Assembly (NCBI GenBank): GCA_964503145.1
Contig: CAZCYV010000001.1
Location: forward strand, 973,080-1,037,079
Length of the DNA: 64,000 bases
Reading direction: 5' to 3'
Origin: RBG-16-57-11 sp964503145
Lineage (GTDB): Bacteria; Chloroflexota; Anaerolineae; Anaerolineales; UBA4823
This document shows, piece after piece, positions 1-8,934 of this stretch; the stretch's first letter is position 1; each line of letters opens with the position of its first letter. The notes under the pieces are model-generated. The model did not search any database and had not been told where the DNA came from. It saw nothing but the letters and a program-made list of their open reading frames with translations. The position numbers and the translations under genes are program-made.

Positions 1-426
1 GGTCTGGGCGCTTCCGGCGGGCTGAACCGACTGGTGGTCTTTGTAGAGGACCAGATTGCGCCGGAGCACGTGGACCGCGTCCCCTATCTGCTCAAGATGG
101 CCGGCGGCGATAAGAACCCGCTGGACGATTGGATCATCCCGATGATCTTCGGCACACTGGTGGGCGGGTTCGTATCCGGCTGGCTCAACGGCCGTCTGCA
201 GGTGGAGACCAACAAGGGACCCAACATCAGTAAGCGCACCCGCTGGGTGACGGCTTTCGTCGGTGGGGCGATCATGGGCTACGGAGCGCGCATGGCGCGC
301 GGCTGCACCTCCGGCCAGGCGCTCTCTGGCGGGGCAGTGCTCTCGGTAGGCTCATGGGCGTTCATGTTCGCCGTCTTCGCCGGGGCTTACGCTCTGGCGT
401 ATTTCGTGCGCAAGCTGTGGCTCTAA
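1..426 (+). CDS. YeeE/YedE-family sulfur transporter subunit, 5' truncated
   Basis: The reading frame is open from the first base of the window, so the N-terminus is missing; 141 residues are visible. The C-terminal part carries the family signature (GYGARMARGCTSGQALSGG, then SVGSW and AYFVRKLW) within hydrophobic helices. In the YeeE/YedE (TsuA-like) family the cysteine of the ARGCTSG motif lies on the transport path for thiosulfate or related sulfur compounds. The next gene starts 13 bp later and is a second half of the same family, so the two probably form one inner-membrane transporter. Family call is firm; the substrate is inferred. Confidence 0.85.
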   Translation, partial: GLGASGGLNRLVVFVEDQIAPEHVDRVPYLLKMAGGDKNPLDDWIIPMIFGTLVGGFVSGWLNGRLQVETNKGPNISKRTRWVTAFVGGAIMGYGARMARGCTSGQALSGGAVLSVGSWAFMFAVFAGAYALAYFVRKLWL

Positions 427-439
427 TACGGAGGTCGAA

Positions 440-1675
440 ATGCCATTCCCACTACCTCTCGAAACGCTGGTCGGTAAGCCGCTGATGTATGCGCTGTTCG
501 CGCTGATCGGCTTCGGCTTCGGCTTCGTGTTGGAAAGCTCTGGCTTCGGCAATTCCAGAAAGCTGGCGGCGCAGTTTTACTTCACCGAATTGACCGTGCT
601 CAAGGTGATGTTTGGGGCGATCGTCACGGCGATGGTGCTGATCTTCACCATGGTTGGCCTGGGCATCCTGGATTACAACCAGGTGTGGGTCAATCCCACT
701 TATCTGTGGTCGGGCATCCTGGGCGGACTGATCATGGGCGTGGGGTTCATCATCGGCGGATTTTGCCCGGGCACCTCGCTGGTGGCAATGGCGACGCGCA
801 AGATCGATGGGCTGTTTTTCGTGTTGGGCGGGCTGTTCGGCATCTTCCTGTTCGGCGAGACCGAGCGCCTGTATGATTACTGGTGGAACTTCAGCGGTTA
901 TCTGGGACGGCTGACCATCCAGGACTGGCTGGGGGTGCCCACCGGCGTAGTGGTAGTGGCGATCGTGCTAATGGCGCTGTTCATGTTTTGGGGCGCCGAG
1001 CAACTGGAGCGCATCTTCGGCGGACGGGATCTTTCCAAAGAGCCGCGCCTGCGCCTGGCCGGCGCTGCAGCGCTGCTGGTCATGGCGTTTGGTGTGCTGT
1101 TGATCGGCGACGCCACCACGGCGGATAAATGGGCGCGCATCGCTCCCGTCAAAGAACCCGCCCTGGTCAACCGCGAGGTGCAGATCGAGCCAGGAGAGTT
1201 GCTGGCAACAATGGCCAACGACACGCTGAAGACGGTGATCCTCGATGTGCGTCCTGAGAACCAGTACAACCTGTTCCACATCCGCGGTTCGAAGAACCTG
1301 CCTCTGGAACGGCTGCCAGAATTCATCCCTGAAATCCACGCCCAACAGGCGCTGAACACCGTCTTCGTGGTGGTAAGCAACGACGAAGACGCCGCCACAG
1401 AAGCCTGGAAAATCCTGGTAGCGGAGAGCGTGCCCAATGTTTACATCCTGGAAGGCGGGATTAACCACTGGATTGCCACCTTCAATACCGGCGACTCGGG
1501 CATCGTCTATGCCCCTGGAGTAACTGGTGAAGACGTACTGCGCTATGTCTTTCCGGCGGCGCTAGGCGATCGCTATTCATGCGCCAGCCCCAGCCCGCAT
1601 GAATGGGAACTGGAATTTACTCCCAAGATCAAGCTGGAAATCAAGCGCGACAAGAGCGGCGGAGGCTGCGGATAA
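440..1675 (+). CDS. YeeE/YedE-type sulfur transporter with C-terminal rhodanese-like domain
   Basis: This 411-residue protein starts at an ATG preceded by GGAGG with 5-bp spacing. Residues 1-225 are polytopic membrane sequence with the YeeE motif GGFCPGTSLVAMATRK (Cys109). Residues about 245-350 form a rhodanese-like domain (ILDVRPENQYNLFHIRGSKN, then GGINHW). The loop that normally carries the catalytic cysteine reads FVVVSNDEDA (309-318) and has no Cys, so sulfurtransferase activity is doubtful. The protein ends in GGGCG. It is translated just after the preceding YeeE half, and a terminator follows. A role in sulfur import or relay fits; the domain may bind rather than transfer sulfur. Confidence 0.85.
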   Translation: MPFPLPLETLVGKPLMYALFALIGFGFGFVLESSGFGNSRKLAAQFYFTELTVLKVMFGAIVTAMVLIFTMVGLGILDYNQVWVNPTYLWSGILGGLIMGVGFIIGGFCPGTSLVAMATRKIDGLFFVLGGLFGIFLFGETERLYDYWWNFSGYLGRLTIQDWLGVPTGVVVVAIVLMALFMFWGAEQLERIFGGRDLSKEPRLRLAGAAALLVMAFGVLLIGDATTADKWARIAPVKEPALVNREVQIEPGELLATMANDTLKTVILDVRPENQYNLFHIRGSKNLPLERLPEFIPEIHAQQALNTVFVVVSNDEDAATEAWKILVAESVPNVYILEGGINHWIATFNTGDSGIVYAPGVTGEDVLRYVFPAALGDRYSCASPSPHEWELEFTPKIKLEIKRDKSGGGCG

Positions 1676-1720
1676 TCTCGCTTCGTCAACAAACTCATCA
1701 GCGTCTGATGATCATCAAAC

Positions 1721-1745
1721 GCCCCCGGATTTTTTCGCCGGGGGC
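1721..1745 (+). terminator. Rho-independent-type hairpin after the YeeE pair
   Basis: The 8-bp arms gcccccgg and ccgggggc pair perfectly around a 9-base T-rich loop, 45 bp after the stop codon. The following gatatattt is only a weak T tract. Confidence 0.6.
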
Positions 1746-2171
1746 GATATATTTCCCTAATGGAGCGAGTCTGTGCGGTCTATCCAGTACAGGTGGGGAT
1801 GCAAGCTGTATTAGGCAGCATATCTGGGGGTGGTCAGAGTCCATTCGGTGTGCTTTGTGTGATCTGTCTGTGCGAATGGCACCCCAATTGCACCCGGAAC
1901 GATGTCATTCTGAACGAGCCCTTCGCAGGCTCAGGATTAACTCCACGCGGGAAGAATCTAGAATTTACATGCATTTGGAAGCGGCGACCGGCGCGTCCAA
2001 TCCAGAAACGAGGTTATGAAGGCGCTCCAGCCTAATGTGTTCCCCCCTTTGGCTGGTGTGAACCCCCTGGTGCAACCACATATTGACCGGAGAGAACACC
2101 TGTCAGATCATAAGGGGGCGCCATCTCCAGCTATCCAAAACGGCTGATAGCGATCGCCGATTGCCTTCGCT
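1746..2171. other. Intergenic stretch without a convincing gene
   Basis: About 430 bp lie between the YeeE terminator and the stop of the large minus-strand gene. The short open frames here have no family resemblance and no good ribosome binding site. The only structure I see is the repeat-like segment at 1904-1960. Confidence 0.6.
1904..1960. repeat. Possible interspersed repeat fragment
   Basis: The segment begins gtcattctgaacgag and ends gggaagaatct. This resembles the short dispersed element of the type GTCATTCTGAGCGAA...GAAGAATCT found in intergenic regions of several bacterial phyla. Only one copy is in the window, so the call rests on resemblance from memory. Confidence 0.3.
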
Positions 2172-5100
2172 CTACGGGCTGGTTTTGATCTTTCCGGCGA
2201 TGATCTCCGCCGCGATGCCTTCCAGTTCAGTCTTGACGGTGGGGGAAATGAGCGACTCCAGCTTGTAGAAGGGCGAAATGCCGACCTCGCCAGTGGCTAA
2301 CGTGCCAGTATGGATTCCGCCGGAGAAAGAGCCAGCCATAATCGCACTGGCAGCCTGCACCACGCTCAGGTCGTAGCGCTTCTCGATGCTGGTGAGCAGG
2401 ATGTCCGCAAACTCCGGAGAGGTGGCGGTCCAATCAGTATCGACGCCGATCAGATAAGCGCCTCCGCGTTCCATGACCTCGGCGCCAGCGCCCCAACCGA
2501 CGGTTTCCCCGGCGACGGGCAGGATCACATCGGCGCCAGCTTCCAGCAAGCGCTGCGCCATCTGCCTACCTTCGGTGGTGCAGCAAAAGCCGCCGGTGAA
2601 CAGACCAACGTGTTTTTGTGGGTCCCAGCCGATGACCTCCACATTCGCCCTATGCTGCTCGTTGTAGTAGGCGACCCCAAGCGCAAAACCATCCATAAAA
2701 CCGGTGACCTGAGGGATATCCACCCCGCCGAAAACGCCCACTTTACCGCTCTTGGTGGCAGAGGCGGCTACGTAGCCGGCGAGGAATGCAGCCTGGTCGG
2801 TGGCGTAGACCTGCGTCCAGACGTTCTCCAGCGGTGGATCGAACGGAAAGTCGAGCATCATGAATTTTTGCTCCGGTTTTGCTCTAGCGGCGAACTGTAT
2901 CTCTTCGACCAGCGTACCCGGCGAGACGATCAGGTTACAATCTGCCCCGATAAAAGCCTCGATGTTTTTCGAGAAATCCGAGCGCGATGCGGATTGTAGC
3001 GTGTTGGCTTGCCAGCCGAAGTCTCTGGCGGAAGCCTTGACGCCTTTGTAGATTAACTCGTTGAAGTAATTGTCGAACAAGCCTCCCTGGTTGGTGACCT
3101 GGCAGATCCTGCCGGTATCGGCTCTGGGAAAGGGGGTGGGGGTGGGAAGAGTCGCCGGCGCGACGCAGGCGCCAGAGATTCGGTGTAAATATTTCTGGCA
3201 CTCTTCAGTGCTCAACGACCGCGTGACGCGCCCCTGCGCCAGTTGGACCAGCTCGCCGATATCCAGGAGATAGACGCGCGCCCCCGTATCGCCGCTGGCG
3301 GCAAAGCGCTTGCCATCCGGGCTGAAGGAAAGGCTGTTCAGGCTGGCGCCATCCCCGTAGAAAGTCAAGGTTTCCTGACCGGTATCAGCCTCCCAGAGCT
3401 TGGCAACGCCATCCCGACTGGCTGTGGCAATGCGCCTACCATTTGGGCTGAAGCCCACCGCCATCACCGCTGCGTTGTGAGAGACCAGAGAAACAAGCTC
3501 TCTACCCTGCTCTAAATCCCATTCTCGGGCTGTGCTGTCCAGGCTGGCTGACGCCAGGCGCTTGCCATCCGGGCTGAAGGCAACCGATACGACCGCGTCT
3601 CTGTGTCCGTGCAAGGTGTGAATAGCCTTGTGTGTAGCCAGATCCCAGATAACCACTGTCCCGTTGTTGACGCCCGCGCCGAGCTTTTTCCCATCCGGGC
3701 TGAAAGCCAGCACCCAGACGCTATCCTGGTGGTCGAACGTCTCGATGGGCTGGCTGGCAACTGGCATGACCGATACATCCCAAATTTTGACCTTGTAGTC
3801 GTCGCTGGCGGTGGCAAGGCGGGTGCCGGCAGCGTCGAAAGCCAGGGCGTTGATGCGCCCTGAATGCGCGTTCCATGCGCTCAGCTCCTCGCCCGATGAG
3901 GCTTTCATCAAGACCACCTGTGTCCCATTGCTGACTGCTGCAATCCACCTGCCATCCGGGCTGATCGCCAGGGAGGAGAACGACTTTCCTGAGATAGCAT
4001 ACGATTCCTGACCGGATGTGGCGCTCCACACTTTCAGGAGACCTGCTTCTACGCCAACCAGGTTCTCTCCATTAGCGCTGAAGGCAATCTGATCCTGAGC
4101 GCCGGTAGCCCCGCTGAGGGTGAGCGCTTCATGCGCTGGGGTAACATCCCAGATGCGAACAGTGCCGTCGGCGCTGCTGCTCGCCAGGCTGGTTCCGTCT
4201 GGGCTGAAGGCTACCCCGTATACAGCTCCCGTGTGACCGGCTAAAGTCAACAACTCTTCACCGTCGTCGCTACTCCAAACTATCACCTTGCGATCTTCGC
4301 CGCCGGTTGCCAGTCGTCTGCCATCTGGGCTGAATGCCAGCGCATAGATGGTATTCTTATGCCCGTTGAGTGTCACCAACCTTTCGCCGGTATTGGCGTC
4401 CCAGAGAACGGCTGTGTTCTCGCTGACGGTGGCAATCCGGCTGCCGTCCGGACTGAAGGCGACAGCCCACACCCAACCTGGATGCTCTGCCAGGCTGAGC
4501 AACTGCTGACCAGTGGCGGAGTCCCAAACCCGCGCGCTGCCGTCGTCGCTGGCGGTCAGCAGGCGCTTTCCGTCCGGGCTGAAAATGGCGTAGGAGACAT
4601 AATCTGTATGACCTGCAAAATTGGCCAGCTCTTTGCCGGTTTCGAGACCCCACACTCTGGGAAGGTTGCCAGATGGGATGGTCGCCAGCCGTGAGCCGTC
4701 AGGGCTGAATTCCACCCCGAAGTCGGCGTTGATGTGACCATCAAGCGGCATTTCGACTCCTGAGGCGGCGTCCCAAATTTTGATCGTTCCGTCGGATGCG
4801 ACAGTAGCCAGACGCCTGCCATCCGGGCTGAAGCTCGCCGAGCGGCCGGGCAGGCTGATCATCCGCTCGCCAGTGGCAAAATCCCATATCACCACGGTCT
4901 CGTCAGCACTGGCTGTGGCAAGCCGCGACCCATCCGGGCTGATGTCCACGCTCAGCGCAGCGCCAGGGGCGTTGACCGGAAGGGTGCGGCGTATGCGGGA
5001 GGCCATAAGCGCCTGGTGCAAAGCGTCTTCGGCTTCGAGGGTATAGGTGGTTGAAATGGCTTGCAGCGCCAGCAACAAGCTGCGCTCGGGATCAATATTG

Positions 5101-6977
5101 AGATTGCCGAGAGAGGCGGCTGCCAGCTCGCGCGAGGTTGCCAGGCGGCTGGCAAGGCGAGCCTGCCATCCCAGAAACCCGGCGGTCGCCAGCATGATGA
5201 CGGCAATGACGAACGCTCCAACCAGGTACAAGGAACGGACACGCAGTTGTCCGGCGGCGCGGGCTTGTTCTTCGGCGCGCCTGCGTTCTGCCTCCACCAA
5301 TTTCTGGGCGACTTCCAGCTCACGCTGGCGTTGCGCCTCTCTTTCGATGGCTTCGTGGTCTGCCAGTTCCTGAGCCGCCATGAGGAATTCACGTTCGAGG
5401 GTGTTAATCTCATCCGGATGTGTAGAAGCCCATTCAAGTGCCTGCGCCAGCCGGGCACCGCGATAGAGGAGATCGGGCTCGCGGTTGCGGGCGGACCAAT
5501 CCCGAGAGGTATCCGTCAGGTGACGGTGCAGCCGCAAACCTTCACGATTGTCTTCGAGCCAGCCGCGCAGGGTGGGCCACTCACGGATCAGCGCTTCGTG
5601 CGCCACTTCAGCAGAGTCCTGGTTGGTGATAATCAGGCGAGCATCGGCTAAAGCTTTCAGTACGTCCTGTGTGAGCGAAGTTTCCTCCAGTTTCAAAATC
5701 AACTCATCGAAGCCTGCTCGACGGCGCGTATCTCCGGCAGCGGTTTCATCGCCCAATTCGGTCAGACGCAAGAAGATGCGGCGGGCGATCGCCCTCTGCT
5801 CGGGTGTGAACTGGTCTATGAATACGGCTTCAGCTGTCTCAGCAATGGCGCCGCGCACTCCACCCGAAGAGGTATACCCGCTCAGGGTCATGGTGCGCCC
5901 CCGCCGTCTTTGCCAGGTCTCTAACAAGGTATGCGAGAGCAAAGGCAGCGCTCCTGGCTCATGACCAACGTCGTGCAGGAGCAGGTCGACAAGCCCGGGC
6001 TCTATCTCCCAGCGCCCACGACGGGCAGGCTCTTCGATGGCGCGACGCAGCTCTTCGGAGCTCATTGCGCCGATGTATTCCTGCTGTTGCGCCAGCGCCT
6101 GGCGTAAGCGTTTGTAGTTCGCGCAATGGGTATAGAAATCGGCGCGCAGGGTTATAACAACCAGGGTTGATCCGTCGGGCGTGGAAGCCGCGGTGAGTAA
6201 GTTATCAATAAAAGCGACCCGCTCTGCCTCTGCGTGACACAGCGTGAAAAGCTCTTCAAACTGATCCACCACGATCAACAGGCGGCGTTCGTGAGATGTC
6301 CACTGCCTTCGTGCGGCAAATAAATGCAGGCTGCGTGGGTCGCTGGCAAAGTCGTCCACCAACCTGGCTGCGCCTGCAATAGAACCGTTCTCCTCGGTAA
6401 GGCTCATCGCCAGCCTTTCAAGCGGATGCGCCGTGGGTGTGAGAACACGGATATTCCAATCGGCAGAAGCCTTGTTCCAGCGTAGGGCTGGCACCAATCC
6501 TGCCCGCACTAAAGATGATTTGCCGCTGCCCGAAGCCCCCACCACTGCCAGAAAACGTGCCTCGACTGCAGATACTTCAGAAGCCATCAGGAGCAGGCGT
6601 TCCATCAACCTGTTCGTCAGCATCTCACGCCCCACAAACAGATCAGCATCTGCTTCGTCGAAATAGCTCAAGCCCTTATAAGGGCACAAGCCCAGACCAG
6701 GCGCGTCCTCGCGATGGACATTGGCAGCCAGATCCAATAAGCGGACGACCGCTTTAGGTTCTTCCTCCAGGTCAAGTGCAGGCACGAAGCGCGCCTCGAT
6801 AGTGGGAATGTCGGGAAGGCGAAGATTCTGTTCGAGGCGGCTGATCTGAGCATCGCTATAACCAACCGCAGTGGCAAGCTCCATCTGCGTGATGCCGAGG
6901 CGGCGCCTGAGGAAGCGCAATAAATCTCCAAAGGTGGTGAACTTCTCCAGCGTACCGGCAGGGATAGAAGAGGGCAT
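2172..6977 (-). CDS. HTH / STAND NTPase / WD40 / BMP-type binding-protein fusion
   Basis: This is a 1601-residue protein if started at ATG 6977, which has GGAG six bases upstream; an in-frame start at 7133 has no support. Domains in order: an XRE-type HTH (about 15-70, with GITQMELATAVGYSDAQIS); a STAND-type P-loop NTPase (CPYKGLSYFDE, Walker A GASGSGKSS near 149, Walker B LLIVVDQFEELF); a coiled Glu/Arg-rich stretch; one transmembrane helix (about 582-603); WD40 repeats (about 667-1260, recurring FSPDGxRLATAS and VWD); a Pro/Thr linker; and a BMP/Med-type periplasmic-binding domain (about 1290-1601, starting RICQVTNQGGLFDNYF). Predicted topology puts HTH and NTPase in the cytoplasm and the propeller and ligand-binding domain outside. 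A ligand-sensing membrane receptor is inferred. It is divergent from the lipoprotein gene at 7133. Confidence 0.85.
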   Translation of the reverse strand: MPSSIPAGTLEKFTTFGDLLRFLRRRLGITQMELATAVGYSDAQISRLEQNLRLPDIPTIEARFVPALDLEEEPKAVVRLLDLAANVHREDAPGLGLCPYKGLSYFDEADADLFVGREMLTNRLMERLLLMASEVSAVEARFLAVVGASGSGKSSLVRAGLVPALRWNKASADWNIRVLTPTAHPLERLAMSLTEENGSIAGAARLVDDFASDPRSLHLFAARRQWTSHERRLLIVVDQFEELFTLCHAEAERVAFIDNLLTAASTPDGSTLVVITLRADFYTHCANYKRLRQALAQQQEYIGAMSSEELRRAIEEPARRGRWEIEPGLVDLLLHDVGHEPGALPLLSHTLLETWQRRRGRTMTLSGYTSSGGVRGAIAETAEAVFIDQFTPEQRAIARRIFLRLTELGDETAAGDTRRRAGFDELILKLEETSLTQDVLKALADARLIITNQDSAEVAHEALIREWPTLRGWLEDNREGLRLHRHLTDTSRDWSARNREPDLLYRGARLAQALEWASTHPDEINTLEREFLMAAQELADHEAIEREAQRQRELEVAQKLVEAERRRAEEQARAAGQLRVRSLYLVGAFVIAVIMLATAGFLGWQARLASRLATSRELAAASLGNLNIDPERSLLLALQAISTTYTLEAEDALHQALMASRIRRTLPVNAPGAALSVDISPDGSRLATASADETVVIWDFATGERMISLPGRSASFSPDGRRLATVASDGTIKIWDAASGVEMPLDGHINADFGVEFSPDGSRLATIPSGNLPRVWGLETGKELANFAGHTDYVSYAIFSPDGKRLLTASDDGSARVWDSATGQQLLSLAEHPGWVWAVAFSPDGSRIATVSENTAVLWDANTGERLVTLNGHKNTIYALAFSPDGRRLATGGEDRKVIVWSSDDGEELLTLAGHTGAVYGVAFSPDGTSLASSSADGTVRIWDVTPAHEALTLSGATGAQDQIAFSANGENLVGVEAGLLKVWSATSGQESYAISGKSFSSLAISPDGRWIAAVSNGTQVVLMKASSGEELSAWNAHSGRINALAFDAAGTRLATASDDYKVKIWDVSVMPVASQPIETFDHQDSVWVLAFSPDGKKLGAGVNNGTVVIWDLATHKAIHTLHGHRDAVVSVAFSPDGKRLASASLDSTAREWDLEQGRELVSLVSHNAAVMAVGFSPNGRRIATASRDGVAKLWEADTGQETLTFYGDGASLNSLSFSPDGKRFAASGDTGARVYLLDIGELVQLAQGRVTRSLSTEECQKYLHRISGACVAPATLPTPTPFPRADTGRICQVTNQGGLFDNYFNELIYKGVKASARDFGWQANTLQSASRSDFSKNIEAFIGADCNLIVSPGTLVEEIQFAARAKPEQKFMMLDFPFDPPLENVWTQVYATDQAAFLAGYVAASATKSGKVGVFGGVDIPQVTGFMDGFALGVAYYNEQHRANVEVIGWDPQKHVGLFTGGFCCTTEGRQMAQRLLEAGADVILPVAGETVGWGAGAEVMERGGAYLIGVDTDWTATSPEFADILLTSIEKRYDLSVVQAASAIMAGSFSGGIHTGTLATGEVGISPFYKLESLISPTVKTELEGIAAEIIAGKIKTSP

Positions 6978-7132
6978 TTTGATCTCCAGGAATGGAAGGA
7001 TAACACGTTTCCTTGCTTTTGGAGAATATTGGTAGAAAATGACAAGTTTGGTAAGCCCCGAGGTGCTATAGTTAGGCAACCAGACCGAAGCGCAGACAGC
7101 GCAAACCCAACCGGCTGGAGGAGAGATAAGCA

Positions 7133-8656
7133 ATGAAAGGCAACAAATTATTCTTGATGGGGCTACTGCTGATCATGGTTGTAATTGCAGCCTGTGGTCC
7201 AGCCGCGCCTGCCGGTGTAGCCGACCCAACGCCAAAACAAGCGCAGGCGCCAGTATCCACCGACGCCCCAGCAGCGAACTCCGCCGTCGCAGGAAATTTC
7301 CCGCTTGGTAGATTCGTATCGGTTCATGATAAAGCGATTGCTTATCAGTTCAATCGTGATGGCAGCTTTGCATTCTATTTTGCATCGAAAGATCCGGTGC
7401 TGACGGGGGTGTATGCTGTTACGGGCAATCTGATTACCATGATGGATCCCAACGAAACCGATCCAAACTGTAAAGATGCTGTGCCATACAAATGGTCCTT
7501 CGATGGAACGCATCTCACCTTCGCACCTGACAGCAACGACCCGTGCAGAGGGCGTCAGGAAGCCAATGCCGACACGTATGCAATTGAGACCACATATTTG
7601 CCCGAGATCGTCATTGACGCCAGCGATTATGCCTACTCCGCACCCGATACGATCAGCGCCGGCTGGGTGCGGGTAAGACTGACAAACTCAGGGCAGGAAC
7701 CCCACCATGTGCAGTTCTTACGCTTGAACGACGGCGTCACCCTGGCGCAGTTTCAAGAAGCGTTGAGGCAGGGCGAAGGACCTGCCCTGGCGTTGGTGAA
7801 GCAAATGGGCGGCGTGGGCGCCATTGCTCCGACCTTGTCGGCGCAGGTGGTGCTCAACCTGCCCGCAGGGGAATATGTGATCCTGTGCCTGATCCCATCC
7901 CCAAGCGATCATTTGCCACACCTTGCCAAAGGGATGATTAAGGGTCTCATCGTCGAGCCGGCGAACACTACAGCTTCGCTCGAACCCAAGGCTGATCTGA
8001 CGGTGAGCATGCAGGATTTTGCGTATGACCTGCCGGAGGCTTTACCCGCCGGGCAATTGAGCATCCAGGTGATCAATAATGGACCTGAGGCGCATGAATT
8101 CAACATCCTGCGCCTGGCGGATGGTAAGACAGCGAACGATGTGCTGCAATATCTGGGGGCGCCGGATGGTCCACCACCCTTCACACCGGTTGGCGGTATG
8201 AACGGCTTAGATAAAAGCTTATATGGTTACGCCGAGCTCGACTTGACGCCCGGCACCTATGTGGCAATCTGCAACATCCCCAGCCCGGTTGTTGAAGGTC
8301 ATCCGCACTTCACGCTCGGCATGATCAAAATGTTCAGCGTGTCCTCGCCAGTATCCACGAGCTTTCCTACCGGCATGTTCATATCGGTGAACGACAAGGC
8401 GCGCGCCTATCAATTCAACCCGGATGGCACCTTCGCATTTTTCCTGGGTGGCAAAGATCCGGTGGTGCAAGGAAACTACATCGTCATTGGAGACTTGCTC
8501 TCGGTGCGCAATCCGGATGAGACAGATCCGAAGTGTCAGGGCTCGGTAACCTACCAATGGTCCTTTCGTGATAACAAGCTAAGCTTTACCCCGATTGGGC
8601 AGGATACCTGCAGGAGCAGACGGGATTCGTTCAGCGACACATATGCCGGCTCGTAA
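7133..8656 (+). CDS. Lipoprotein with internal A-B-B'-A' duplication (cupredoxin-like core)
   Basis: This 507-residue protein has a lipobox (VIAAC, Cys21) after a hydrophobic signal, so it should be lipid-anchored outside the membrane. GGAGG lies upstream of the ATG. Residues about 54-155 (module A) and 405-507 (module A') are clear copies: both have an AYQFN segment, then DP(N/D)ETDP, then a W-S-F strand. Between them lie two beta-rich modules (about 160-275 and 280-400), each with a PHH/AHEF-type motif and an ICxIPSP motif near the end. These resemble cupredoxin-like folds, but I do not see a complete type 1 copper site. The function is unknown. It diverges from the receptor-like gene across a 155-bp gap with a TATAGT box at 7067-7072. 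Confidence 0.7.
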   Translation: MKGNKLFLMGLLLIMVVIAACGPAAPAGVADPTPKQAQAPVSTDAPAANSAVAGNFPLGRFVSVHDKAIAYQFNRDGSFAFYFASKDPVLTGVYAVTGNLITMMDPNETDPNCKDAVPYKWSFDGTHLTFAPDSNDPCRGRQEANADTYAIETTYLPEIVIDASDYAYSAPDTISAGWVRVRLTNSGQEPHHVQFLRLNDGVTLAQFQEALRQGEGPALALVKQMGGVGAIAPTLSAQVVLNLPAGEYVILCLIPSPSDHLPHLAKGMIKGLIVEPANTTASLEPKADLTVSMQDFAYDLPEALPAGQLSIQVINNGPEAHEFNILRLADGKTANDVLQYLGAPDGPPPFTPVGGMNGLDKSLYGYAELDLTPGTYVAICNIPSPVVEGHPHFTLGMIKMFSVSSPVSTSFPTGMFISVNDKARAYQFNPDGTFAFFLGGKDPVVQGNYIVIGDLLSVRNPDETDPKCQGSVTYQWSFRDNKLSFTPIGQDTCRSRRDSFSDTYAGS

Positions 8657-8682
8657 TCGTTAAGGGGGTAGATGTAATCCCG

Positions 8683-8713
8683 GGGCTGTCCCAAAAGAAG
8701 GGCAGCCCTTTTT
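8683..8713 (+). terminator. Rho-independent terminator after the lipoprotein gene
   Basis: A stem of nine pairs with one bulged T (gggctg-t-ccc against gggcagccc) closes a loop aaaagaa and is followed by ttttt. Confidence 0.85.
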
Positions 8714-8811
8714 CTTAATATAACAAACAAAAGCCGCGCCATCCAACCTAGCTGGGCTGGCTCTGTTTTGCAACGCTCAATTCCGGATTATCACTGCGGG
8801 TGATCTTTGAG

Positions 8812-8934
8812 ATGCTAAGCGCCTACATCTCAAATCCAATCATCGCCTGGATGTTGGCGCTGGCAGCAATGATGAAATGGCTGGCAGGGGTGGCGTTTGT
8901 GGCGCTCACCTGGCGGCGCATCCGGGAGCGATAA
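8812..8934 (+). CDS. Small membrane protein of 40 residues (hypothetical)
   Basis: A 40-codon frame (MLSAYISNPIIAWMLALAA...) consists almost entirely of one or two hydrophobic segments and ends in a basic tail (WRRIRER). Its TAA is immediately followed by the ATG of the next membrane gene. That arrangement is typical of translationally coupled partners and is the main support for its being real. The ribosome binding site is weak. I do not recognise the family. Confidence 0.45.
   Translation: MLSAYISNPIIAWMLALAAMMKWLAGVAFVALTWRRIRER

Noticed and set aside
1603..2035. Open frames between the YeeE gene and the large minus-strand gene
   Set aside because: They cross a terminator hairpin, lack ribosome sites and have a non-protein-like composition.
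3190..4975. Repeated ccatccgggctga segments on the plus strand as a DNA repeat family
   Set aside because: They are the reverse complement of the FSPDG codons of the WD40 repeats.
6978..7133. N-terminal extension of the HTH-NTPase-WD40 protein to ATG 7133
   Set aside because: The extension has no domain resemblance, would overlap the divergent gene's start, and the ATG at 6977 has a good GGAG.
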